In this document: one piece after another, positions 46,072 through 58,900 of the stretch
How positions within the stretch are numbered: position 1 is the stretch's first letter
Layout of the letters: each line of letters opens with the position of its first letter
Assembly (NCBI RefSeq): GCF_048128805.1
Contig: NC_135998.1
Span: 7,337,156-7,401,155 of the forward strand
Direction: 5' to 3'
DNA: 64,000 nucleotides
Source of the DNA: Centroberyx gerrardi
Taxonomy: Eukaryota > Chordata > Actinopteri > Beryciformes > Berycidae
Notes under the pieces: generated by a model
Told to the model about the DNA's origin: nothing
The model's input: the letters and a program-made list of their open reading frames with translations, nothing else
The model's database searches: none
Translations under genes and position numbers: made by a program

Positions 46072-48994
46072 CTGCAGGGAGGGAGGGGACAGGGACAGTT
46101 TTTTATGTTGTGTCATGTTATTTTGATGAATGTTGGAGCATGTGTTGCAAGACAAATTTCTCTGAGAACGGAGAATAAAATATTATCTTTTCTTTCTTAT
46201 CTTATCTTATCTTATCTTATCGTATCTTATCATATCTTATGTCTCAAAGTTGTTGTTTTTTTTGTTTTTGTTTTACAACACACGTCTCCACATCACAATA
46301 CTTTCTGAACACATATATGGCCATCTGTAGACTTGTTAATGTGAATATGATGCATATTTGCATATCATGTACAGTATATTACTATAAATTCACATACTTC
46401 TTCAGGTTTCACATATCTCTCCAATTGTTATATTCTGCATATATTAATAATATTTTCATAATGGTTCCGCTATTTTGTCTTGTATACTGGCAGTATATAT
46501 TATATATATAAACATGCGTATGTAGTTTATAGCACATATTTCAATTTTAGTAATCTGTGTTTAGTGCATGCATGTACTTGTTTGTAATTATCTGAATGTG
46601 TGTATGTCTTTATTCACATGGCACCTTACTCATCTTTTGCAATCTCATAAATGTGTTTTGTTAGTTTGTACTAATCCTAAGAAAATAAAGATGTAAGTTA
46701 ACAACGAAGTCTAACAGTGTGCGGTTGGATAATTTCTTTTTATGGACTGTCTTATTCCTGCGACCAACCTGCACCTGATCATAAGTGGCTGTGCACGGGC
46801 GTCTTGACGACTAATTCCCTGTGTTGTGTTAGTTGTTTGTAATCATTAAAAACTTAAAACATTAAAAAAAAAAGAACTGTAATGTAGCCAGGTGGAACTG
46901 GGAACACAAGTCAGGTGGCCTGTCGGACGTAGTGTAGGTGTGGCACCTGTCTTTCCTCACGTGTATTTCCGGGGGTTGGGACGGGCAAACTTTTCTCTTT
47001 GTTTGAGCCAGAGACAAGACGTGCGGATAGCGGGGCTCGTGCATTCCGTTTGCCTCAAAGGTGCTATCGGCCGGGCAGTCTCACGGAGGGTGGTGTGCAT
47101 GAACCGGTGCTGCGCAGCGGCAGTTGTCCTAGCTGTTGGTCCCGGGTCCCTTGTAGCTCCAGAGACGGAAGCATAGTCTACCGTAGTGGGACTGTTGTTC
47201 ATGTGTTGGTCACTGCTTTAGCCTACAGCTGCGCATGTTAGCTCTAGCTGGCGTTCATTGTAGCTTGTATTGATGCAGTTGACAGTGTTTGTGAACCTGT
47301 GGCACTGGTACACTTTAATATTGTGGAGCCAAGTTACTTTTGATGTCCAACTTGCCTCTTCAAGACCATAGTTTCTTCAAATTAACGGATTGTGAATAAA
47401 GATTATTTTTGTAAACTAATCCAGTGTCTGGCTGCTTACCTTTAAGAGGTCCAAGACCTGCTCAATATTGTTGTAAGGTCACAGTAAGATGAGATGAACT
47501 TGACTGATCCCCAAGGGGAAAAAGACACTTTGGATAAAACACCAAACGTGCTATGATGCAGTGTGTAATGTGTCGTCTCACCTTGTCGTTGATGGTGGGC
47601 CGCAGCTGAATGAGGATGAAGCGGAAAGCCACCACAGGCAGAGCACAGAGGATGGAGGTGAGGAGGATGGTCAGCCACACATTCGGCTGGTTCAGGGAGT
47701 TTCTTGCGGTGCCTGGTGTCCGCAAAGTACAAGAAACATCAGGTCAACAGTCAGAATCACAAAGCAAAAGGGGTTCACTGTTACAAAACCCTGTAGGATG
47801 TGTGCGGGAAGGGATTTAGTAGTCAGCCACACACATTAAACATGGTGAAACACAAAGGATGGATGAAAAAAAATGGAGATGGATAGACATGCATGGAGAG
47901 TCAGGGCCAAGCAGGAAAAACACACAAACCCCCTCACCTTATAGATTCCCCTCCAAACTATTTTTTAGAATATTGGTAAACCAAATTTTAACGTCTATTT
48001 TGCGTTATTGTCATTCTGTCATGGTGTTAGCCGGTCAGATGAATCCTGCAATCGCTTTTATGGCCCATGTGTGTCTGTGCAGAGGCAAAGTCATCTAAAC
48101 TTGGCGAGAAAAGGCTTGAATTCAACATTGGAATTTTTTGTAATTGTATATTACAGAGAACATTAAATCACACATGAGAGGGATTCAATTTCAAGATAAA
48201 AACAATCTTCTTTCACTGACTGGTGTTACTTGTGGGCTGTTAAAGGCTAAATTGTGGTTTCACAGTATTTTATTGAATTAACTTGACTGTAGGTTATAGT
48301 AGAAATCAGCGGAGAGATTATAGATCGGCCCCAGTCCGTCTGTCCATCCGTCCCTCTGTCTGTCACACATAATATCTTGGAAGGCATTGATTGGATTCTG
48401 ACGAAACTTCGGGGAATGATGTGTTTCATTGTTCCAAAATGACTGATGACTGATTGGCTATAATGTTTGTTTAATTGTCTGTACGTCACACAAAATATCT
48501 CAGATGCCACTAATCGGATTTTCACAAAACTTCAGGGAGTGATGCGTCTCATCGCTCCGTTCTTTGGCCTAAGGGGGGCGCTACAACGTTTGTTTACTTG
48601 TTACTGATTGGCCCAAGGCCTGCCTGCATCATTCGTGAGGGACGACTTGCTTACTTGTTGATAAATCCATGTAGTTAATTATGTACATCAAATTATTTTG
48701 CTTTGGTCAGTGGGAAAATGAACATGGATTTTCTCAGGAATGAACAGAACGAGCAGTGGAGGCACAGCAGCTGCCACTTTCCCTCCTTACATGAGCTGAA
48801 TTTACTCACCGATGAAGGGGAATGAAGAGGTGAAAATGAGGAACATGCCGTTGCTGTACATGGTGAAGGTGATGGCGAAGTAGGCGGACAGGCTTCCCCA
48901 CACAAAGAACTGGTTCACAGCCGTCCAGTAGTGGGTGTCCAGACACAGCTTTAAGAGACACACAACCACCTCAGTCTCACGTTTCACACTGGCT

Positions 48995-49050
<56 letters not shown>

Positions 49051-49958
49051 GTGTGTGAGTGTGTGTGTGTACATCAGGTTCAGAAAGTAATTGGTGAAAG
49101 GGGCATTGAAAGTTCAAAAAATTAAAAAATAAAAATAAGGAGGCAAGAAGTATCCTTTTTTTAGTTGAGTTGTCACAATTTTTGTGCGTGAGTGTGACTA
49201 ATGTCCCCCGTAAGCCACCGTAGACAACAAAATGCCGACCAACACAAACCACTGCGTCCAAGAAAAATATAGCAACCAATATGATAAAAAAAACTCAAAA
49301 ATTGAGGGGAGGAAGATGGACTGGATGTGAACAGAGAGGGGAAAACAGCACCATCCTCTTCTTTAAAGCAGTTTCCAGCAGTGGGAATGAAGTTAAAATA
49401 AATGTTAGTGGTACAAATTGAATGTTTATTTGCTAGTAAGCAAATGTATTATTTCATAGTTCAATAAAAGTTTCCTAAATGTCCCAAAAAATCAGATCAA
49501 GGCGGCAAAAGAATAACCTCTGAAAGAAAAAGTAAATTTCTGGTGTACATGTATGTTTCCAATATGTGCAGTGAGGTTTGTCTCCTCACCTGTATAGTGA
49601 CGGCGATGAGCAGGCAGGTCTGCGCCAACAGAGCGAAGGACTGGTAGTCGACGATGTCTTTGCCGTCGTCGCGGACGGTGTCGTACATGGCGGCCCAGGG
49701 GATGAAGAAGAGGATGAGCGAGCTGTAGCAGCTGTGCATCATGCAGCGGACGAAGGCTTTCTTACTGAAGTACATGTTCAGCTGGCCGGGGGAGTAGAGC
49801 TGAGGATACTGGAAACTCCACCGGTCATTCACATCCTGCAGAGAGAGGGGGAGAGAGAAAGAGGGAGGGGGATGAGAGGGAGAGAGAGAGAGGGGGGGTG
49901 AGAGAGAGAGAGAGGGAGGGGGGTGAGAGGGGGAGAGAGAGAGAGAGAGAGTGAGAGA

Positions 49959-49999
<41 letters not shown>

Positions 50000-52900
50000 G
50001 GGAGAGAGAGTGAGAGAGAGAGAGAGAGAGAGAGGGGGGAGAGAGAGTGAGAGTGAGAGAGAGAGAGGGGGGTACTGAATTCAGACTTTTTTTCTTGCAA
50101 TTCTGACTTTATATCTTAGAATCTCATCCTCTAAAACTCACAATTCAGTCATTTTATTTATTTTATGAAGTGGCGGGAATGGGCTTCCATACCTTAATTT
50201 AATAATAACTTTATTCATAGAGCACTTTTCAAAACAAGGTTACAAAGTGCTTTACAAGAAAAGATCAAATCTGTACAGCTAAGAATAAAAACACAAACAG
50301 AAGCCAGAAGACACTCTTCATAAGTAGATTAAAAACAAGCAAATTAATCAAAAGCAATCCAGAAAAGTGAGTTGTTAAGACTGATCTAAAAGAGGAAACA
50401 GTACTGGCAGCCTGATCCAGTCCTCAGTCAGGTCGTTCCACAGAATAAATTATATGATATTAAACCAAAAACGTTGGATGTGAGTTTTAGAGCGGTGCAG
50501 TGTAACGACTCAACAGCTTACCTGGTCAAAGAGACTCATGCCAAGGACAGGAAGAGCCGTGTAAACCAGGTTGTACAAGGTGATGAACCACTCGTCATAC
50601 ACTGTCTGTGTGTAAGAACAACAAAAACAACATTCATCATGCAAATATACACAAAGGATATATACACCTATATGTATGTATGAATACTTGTACTGTAAAC
50701 ATATGACATTTGGTGGACACTTTTATCCAAAGTACCAAGTAAAGCTGCACTAGGCAACTGACGAATTGAAAAATGTACACTTTAATACCCAGAAATCCTG
50801 TAATGTGCTGTCAGTAAAGTGCAAAAACAAAACTTGCATGGAGCTGCTTTAATGTATACTTTATTTCATGTACTCTATGTATACTTATATATATGTTCTT
50901 TGTGCACTTTATCTAAGTTTTCCATTACATTACTTCTGAAGGAGTTCATCAATTTTACAAATAGTTTTCTTGAAGTGAAGTGAAACAGCATAACTGCATT
51001 ATAAGCACATTGTAAGCATGTTATAACTATATCATTTTTCACATCATGCGTATTATAGCACATTATATTATGATATATAATCCTAATAATTAGACCTGTG
51101 TTCATCGCTTGCCGCCTCATAATACCTTTCTCCTCCCATGTGCCGCTCACCTGTGCAGAGAAGCCGCAGAAGAAGGCGTACCAGAAATGGACAAAGGTGA
51201 AGGTGAAGTTCTTGTAGAAGAAGTAGCGCAGGAACTTGCACATGCGCAGGTAGGACCAGCGGCCGTGGACCAGCAGGAGGCGCTGCAGGTAGCGGAACTG
51301 GGCAAAGGAGTAGTCGCTGGAGAGAACCGCCTGCATGCCCTCCTGACCGCTGATACCCACTCCGATATGAGCAGCTGGGGGGGGAGAGGCAGGTAGAGAG
51401 AGGGGGTTAACGTGTGTGTCGGAGGATTCACACACTCAGCAACAGTATTGTTCAGCATTTTCCAGGTCTACAGTTGTTCAGCATGTAGATCTATGGTAGA
51501 GATGTGCAAAAGTCAGTTTTTTCATGGATGACTAGCTGGTGGATGGTCTGAACTCCAGATCGACTAGCCGGTGTGTACAAAATATCAATCAAGTTCAATA
51601 TTTTTATTGTCCCAAAGGGAAATTGGTTATGGGGTCAGGTAAACAAAAAGGTAAAAACAACATGGAACAGATACTGTAGATAAAAACCAAACACATCAAA
51701 AACATATAAGCAGCAGAATCCCTAAAATAAGATTTATCATTCATAAAGCAATCCAGTGCAAAAATGCAAAAGAGCAACATTTTATCACCTTATGAGCTGG
51801 TTAAGTGCCAAAATTCAACATAAGCTTATTGGGAAATGGGCAAAATATCAAAATAAAATAATTAAAAAAATAACTAACAACTAATATTCACCATAAAAAC
51901 AAGCAGTTTTGGCTCATGAAAATGTATTTTGTCATGGGAATAGGCAATATCTATTTAAAATAATACTACACATGGCACAGCAGAGACTGGATATTCACTA
52001 CTATTGCTGCTTTAGCGCTGTATCTGAAGGTGATAAATAAGAAACAGTTATATAATTTTTGAAAGATGGAAAAAGTTTAGTGCGAGACTATCCCAAAATG
52101 TTTTTCAACATTTATACATCCAAAAAACAGTAACGGCCTGCAAACAGACCTAAGAAACAATAAGGCTGAAACATTACAACGTACAAAAAAAAAATCAAGA
52201 TAAAAATAAACACATCCGACACACATCCTCAACCAGTGGTCTAGTGTTTTCCAGCTCTGTGCCTCCTGTACTTTCAGCTGAGCTCACCCTTGATCATGCT
52301 GACGTCGTTCGCCCCGTCCCCGATGGCCAGAGTGACCGCCTGCTTGTACTTCTTCACCAGCTCGACCACCTGGGCCTTCTGCAGAGGGGTGACCCTGCAG
52401 CAGATCACCGTCTGACACATACAGGCCGTCCGCAGCAGCTCCAGCTGCAGCTCCTTCTCCAGGGCGAACGCCTGAGGTTGAGAGAGGAGGGAGGATTTTA
52501 GATTTTAGATTTTATTAGGAATTTGAAAGCACAACAACTCAAAGGAGTATCATGACACAAAATCCCAGAGGATAGCACTTAAAAGCATAACTAAAAACAC
52601 TTATTTCCAAAGTGGTCCTCGATGGAACCAAAAACAAACACAATACATGGAAACAAACAAAGGAGGAGGATGGATGGATGGATGAAGGAGGATGGAGGGC
52701 AGTGGGGAGGGAGGGAGGGAGGGAGGGAGGGAGAGTGTGGTGTGGGAGGAGTACAGAGAAGGGAGAGATGATGAGAAAATGACTGTTATTCTGCTTTTTT
52801 CATATTGCTAATACCTTTTTACATAAATTATTACCAGTTAACAAGCAGCAGCTGCTTTGGAAAGGTGCTGCCTGGTGTGTTTTCACAGGCAGAGCAGAGC

Positions 52901-55900
52901 GCTTTCTGAAGCTGAGAACAGTTCAACTTTTTAGAGGAATGTACATGAGGTCGAGCGCTTTCTTTGTGAGCTGATCAATCAAAGATGAGGCGGTTACAGT
53001 ATGTAGGCCAGTGACAGCACTGTTGCCACTGTTGTGACTTTGTTGCCAGATTTAGCAACTTTTCAGACGCCCCCCCAGGCAACTTTATTTCTCAAAAGTG
53101 ACAGACTAGAGACAAATTTAGCTACTTTTTCAGACCATTGGGAAAACATTTAATGTGTTAACCCCAAACGCATTTGGTGACAAAATGATATGTCTGCCGT
53201 TGCAAAACACAGTGCAGTCCCCTCCTTCTGCTAAGAGTGAGGAGAGCAGGATTGGTGCAACAAATATTTTCATTATGCAAATTAGGATGTGACATCATCT
53301 GGTGACTTCTAACAACAATTTGAGCAGCCAGTAGCTTCTTTTCTTCAAAGAGAGTTGGCAACACTGGCTGACACTCAACAACAACCAGAAAGAAAATGTA
53401 TTTCTTGTATGTATCTATTTGTTTATTTAACAGGGAGAATGCAATTTGACATTATTACAAACTGACATGTGAAACATATGCAATGTGTACAAGGGTTTCT
53501 AGCTAAAGCTAATTTGCAACCGCTGTCGCTGGTTAGGCTTTAAACAAATAAAAAGTACATACATTAATATTTAAAACATACACTAAAAACACGTGCAAAA
53601 CAACAAATATGGAGAAATTAGCAGTAGAAAAGTTGGTAGTAGCTGTTTCTCTGATTGTAAAGAGTCAGTATGGAGCACATTGGGTGTGTTGTCGGAGTTT
53701 CTGCTACCCTTAGAGGCAGAACAGAGACAGAAAGAGAAGATAGGTGATGACAAAAAGCAACAAGATGGAGACTGGAAGGGTGACAAATAGTGAGTTGATT
53801 CAGCAGTTAAAAATGGTAATATGTGTGGAAAAAGCCTTCTTACCAGACTGTGCCCATTTATAACCAGGCCGTATTCTCCATCCACCTTCTCATCGTCCAC
53901 AGTCGTTGTCTTCAGACGCCAGAACAGGCCGGCTCGGGCCTCCATCACAGTCGCCTCCTCCGGTGCTTCTGGACACATTTTCCTTCTTGCACTCCTGAAC
54001 GCAGGAGGGGGGGGGCGGGGGAGACGGTTGGGTGGCTTGTTAATAAGGCATGAAACTGTCTTTTACGTCAGCCGGCCACAGGCGCTAGTTCATTCAGAAT
54101 TTAAATCATTATCTGCCAAAGTAGTTTTTGAAAACGACTGATTGAAGATGAGACGGCTTACCTGCCAAAGTGTCTGGTAGAACTGACAGCCAGTATTAAC
54201 TTGCCAATAACAGTTTAATGAGTTTAAAAATAGACTTTAATTAGTCCTTCCGCTTTCCTGTGGCAGTTTTGCAGCAGATATTTTAGGTCTCATTCAGCAG
54301 CCTTCTCCTAAAAATCCCCCTACCTCTTTCTTAAAGCTGCACTATGTAAGCAAAGTGGCGCTGCAACAGAGAAAAGCATCCCATCCTCCCTAAGTGAGAT
54401 GCTGGACATTCACTCTATTTGTCCAAATGAAATTCTGGTGTTGGGTATACGGACAATGGTGGGAATAACAAATCAAAACTTCACTTGCTCCTGCAGCATC
54501 AAGTGAAAATTATACTACAAAACACATCATATTCACACAATACAGAGGCCCAAAGGCTGATTTGTGTCTAAGCGTTAATTTGACCGTTACATTGTGTCAT
54601 ATACCATTATGGCTAATTTTAGACTCAACTAATTTCTTGCATGCTCAATCAGACCCAGAAAGCAGTAAAGCATTCTGGCATTTTCAGTATCTGGATGTAG
54701 GGAGGGTTACCTACTAAACCATTTTAAATTCAGTACACTGTGATGGCCTCTGACCAGCAGGTGCTACAGTTCATGTGTTGCCGCTCGGTTGTGTCTGCTG
54801 GACTTACTGCAGCTCCTCTCTCACTCCCTCTGCTGTGTTCGCCGCCACAACAAAGATGTCCTTCATCTCCTCTCTCAGCATGTTGCAGGAATAGCCGATG
54901 TTCTCCGCCGTTTCTGTCTCAAAACATCAATAAGTGCTGTTTATGTGGCACAGTTCATCTGTAAAGCCTATAAAACATCCACTTTGTTTGTGTGACACCT
55001 GAGTTTATTCGTAACGGGATGTATGGATGTGTCTTGTAAGCCCATGTAGGCTGACACATCAATAAAATAGAATGAGATATCAATATGTTTCAGATCAGAT
55101 AGTGGCAAGTGGTAAAAAGACAGATATACAATACAGAGGCCAGCCAAGGAATTGGGCATTTACAGCTAGCTAGCAAGCACTGCTACCAGTCTCTGGCTGT
55201 TAAAAACCCCATGAAGAGACATGGAGAGCGATTTGCTTCAGTGTATTGATGTATTTCTGAATGAAACAGAAAGTTAGGCATCAGCGGGAGGGGCTTATTT
55301 GAATATTAATGAGATATTGAGGAAGAGGACGTGTCAACGTGTCCAGGTTTCAAGGTGAAGCGCAGCCAAAAAACACACTCCTTCGTCCATGTTGCAGCTG
55401 AACTGAGCTGCATGCTAGGTAAAAACAGCAGGGGGTGCGGGGAATAATTCCAACGGTTATCAAAATTTCATTGGATGAAGTTTTTGTCTCCGCCCCCGAG
55501 TGCAGGATGAGTCATCAACTGAAATGTGCTGTTCACCAGAAAGAGACGGTCTGATCATTTTGATATAAAATTTCTACAAATAACATTTTTTTGTCAGTTC
55601 TTTGGCCTGTATTGGTGAATAGGTGAACACTAAGTTGAGCAATATCGGCAAAAAGGTAAAAAAAAAAAAAAAAAAAGTAGTAATTTTTAAGTAATTTTTC
55701 ATTTCATGGTGTCTTTGACAAAGTTGGTAATTGTTACCATTTTACAATTTTTGACAGTCAATTAGGTAAAAGCGAGGAATGGCATCATGATAGGCTAAGA
55801 AAAATACCAAATAGATGTGATTCATTGGTGTATAATCTCACCCATCTGAAAATGTGTGGTTTGAATGGGAAAATAGTATGGAATGAGTGTGTATCCTGCT

Positions 55901-58900
55901 TGCATGTTTTTCCTGCTTTGCCGCCTCATTGTTCCATGTGTATCTATGTATGAAATGACACATTCTCTCTTAGTCTCTTTCAGAGTGTTAAATTATTGAT
56001 GCATTAACCTGTAAGAAGTATTTTAATGTTGTCGGTCTAACTGCTCCATATACTGTTGGGGAGTTTAAACTCTAACAATGCAACATATTTTATGAGCTTA
56101 TTGTATGTTTTGCATGAAAACCTTATTCTGCAAAGTAACTAGTAACTACAGCCGTCACATAAATGTAGTGGAGGAAAAAGTACAAGATTTCCATCTGAAG
56201 TGTAGTGGAGTAAAAGTATAAAGTCTCACAAAATGGAAATACTCAAGTAAAATGTACTTAGTTCCTTTCCACCTCTGAGTGTGTGTATGTGTGTCCTTGT
56301 GCATCTCTCTCCATGTATGTATGTGACACTCACCCTGTTTATCTCCAGTCAGCACCCAGATTTTGATGTCAGCTTTAGCCAGCTGCTCGATGGTCTGGGG
56401 GACGCCGTCCTGCAGCTTGTCCTCCACAGCTGTTGCTCCCAGCAGCTAAAGACACACAGCACAGGGTGGAAATACAAAGAGGAATTCATCTGAGCGATAT
56501 GCATGAGCAACACTACCAGCAAAAAGCAACCAAGTCAGCCACAGGATCAAAATCCTCTTCAAATGTTTCCCACAAATAAAATGTTTCTATATGATTAAAG
56601 CAACAGCGGTGAGGCAATGCCTTACGCAAAGTTGCCCATCACAGTTTGCCAAAAAGTTTCCCTTTGTATCACAGCCAGAAGTAAAATCCACATGAATACT
56701 AACACATGATTATTAAACAAATAGCCATGCTATGCTTTTTTAAAATATATGTGCTGTTTCTCGGAGTCAGTGCTACATGAATTTCCCTTTTTGGGATAAT
56801 AAAGTTTAACTTGAACTTGAAAGTTTATTTGGTTCTACTGTCTGTGTATTAGATCTTTCTTTTGGTCTGTTTTATCATTTCTTGTCTTTTTGTTTGTTGA
56901 TATTATTTTTTTTTTTCGCTCATTATTCACTGTGCTCCACCTGTAAGCGTACTGGAAACAAGTGGTATGGCTTTAATGTGTTTTGTTGCAGGATATATAT
57001 TAATTTATTTTCCAAGCAATCAAACAAACGACATACCAACTAACTAACCAGTCAGTTAATCAGTCAATCAACCTATCAGTCATGTAAAAAGAAGCTGATT
57101 GAGGTATTAGCTGTGTGAACCGACCTGCAGGTCTCTCTCTATCTCCTCGTACAGTTCATCCAGCCTCTCCTCTCGTCCGTCCATGGCGGTGCTGGCTTCA
57201 TGGTGCCGTTTCCTCCAGTCCTCCATGTAGCTCTCATCCAGGTCCTTATAGGCCAGAGCCAGCGTGCGGAGTCCGTCTCCGGCGTACTCCTGTTTCCGTT
57301 TACATAGTTTGGAGTAGTTAACCACACACACACACACACACACTGAGAACTTGTGCATACATGTTTGTCTTATATTGACATTCATATCGGGAAAAAAACA
57401 ATCTCCAATCAACAATCGCCAGGGTTGAACTGAACTGAATTGAGAATGCATGGTAAATTCCTATTATTACTATTCCTTTTATTTTGAGCACTTTATAACT
57501 TTTTGATAAATGCTATACAAATAAACTTAATTATTATTATTATTATTATTATTATTACGTGTAATCTCAATATGTGGTAAGAAAAAAACAACAAAAAACA
57601 TGGAATTTCATAGAATTTCACAGAATTAAATTCAACTTCCTTCAATTCCTGTTTCCTGTAGGTTTTAAATTCCAGTTCCTCAATTGAATTGTAATTGATG
57701 AGTTCATTCCTGAATCGCCCCCTGAACCCGGCTCTTCACTCACGTTGAGGTGTCTGGTGGTGACTTCCATCAGTTTACTGCAGGAGGGGTGGAGTCTCTC
57801 GTAGACGATGGTGTCGGCTCCTTTGCAGAACAGAGTCAGCTTTCCCTCCGGGCTGCGCACTGCAGACCAGATTGAAAGTCACTTTGAGTCGTGATGTTAG
57901 ATTTAAGAACTTAATTGTTCATAAAATGATAATGCTTATGTTGGTTCCAGGAACCTTTATTTGTATCTGTACAACATTAAATAACCACTAAAAATACACC
58001 TTACATGATTTCTGGGTATTGAAGTTTTGATTTTTCAAGCAGTAACCTCTTGCTGCCTACATGCAAAGTTGGCACAGCTGTAACAAACTTATAAATGTCC
58101 CTCAGCTCTGCTTTCTCTCACCTATGACTGACATCCTCTTGCGGACGTTGTTGAAGTCCAGAACAGCCAGCAGGTCGTAGGTCACCTGTCGGCCCATCTC
58201 CACCACCATGATGGTCTCCGGCGTGCGAGAGCGGAACACAAACCCAAAGTTTCTGGCTGCCGTCACCAGAGCGCCTTCATCAGGTGACTGGGCCTGATAG
58301 TAAAGCTCTCCTGCCAGGAGGAGAGGAGAGGGGGGGGAGAGGGGGAGGAGAGAAAAGGAGAAGAGAGGAGAGGAGACAAGGAGTAGAGAAGAGGACGGGA
58401 AGAGGAGAGGACGGGAAGAGGAGAGGAGAGGAGAGGAGACAAGGAGGAGAAGAGAAGAAACAAGGAAGAGAGGAGAGGAGGGGAGAGGAGAGGAGAGGAG
58501 AAAAGAAAGAGAGAGGAGAGGAGACAAGGAGGAGAGGAGAAGAAACAAGGAAGAGAGGAGAGGAGGAGAGAGGAGAGGAGAGGAGAGGAGAGGAGAAAAG
58601 AGAGAGAGGAGAGGAGAGGAAACAAGGAAGAGAGGAGAGGAGGAGAGAGGAGAGGAGAGGAGAGGAAAGGAGAAAAGAGAGAGAGGAGAGGAAACAAGGA
58701 GGAGATGAGAGGAAAGCAGAGGAGAGGAGACAAGGAGGAGAGGAGAAGAAATAAGGAAGAGAGGAGAGGAGAAAAGGAGGAGAGGAGAGGAGAGGAGATA
58801 TCGAGGAAAGGAGAGGAGACAAGGAGGAGAGGAAACAAGGAAGAGAGGAGAGGAGACAAGGAGGACAAAGCACTTTGTAAACTCTGTTTTTAAAGGTGCT

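Noticed and set aside
46892..47241. Two open frames of 80-94 codons in the GC-rich island
   Set aside because: No family resemblance, overlapping frames on both strands, likely part of an LTR-like repeat.
49825..50100. 91-residue Ser/Leu-rich frame
   Set aside because: Pure (GA)n microsatellite next to flippase exon 17.
58102..58893. Long open frames of Ser/Leu/Pro or Glu/Arg/Gly
   Set aside because: They read through a (GAGGA)n tract in an intron; only 58122-58310 is coding, as flippase exon 8.
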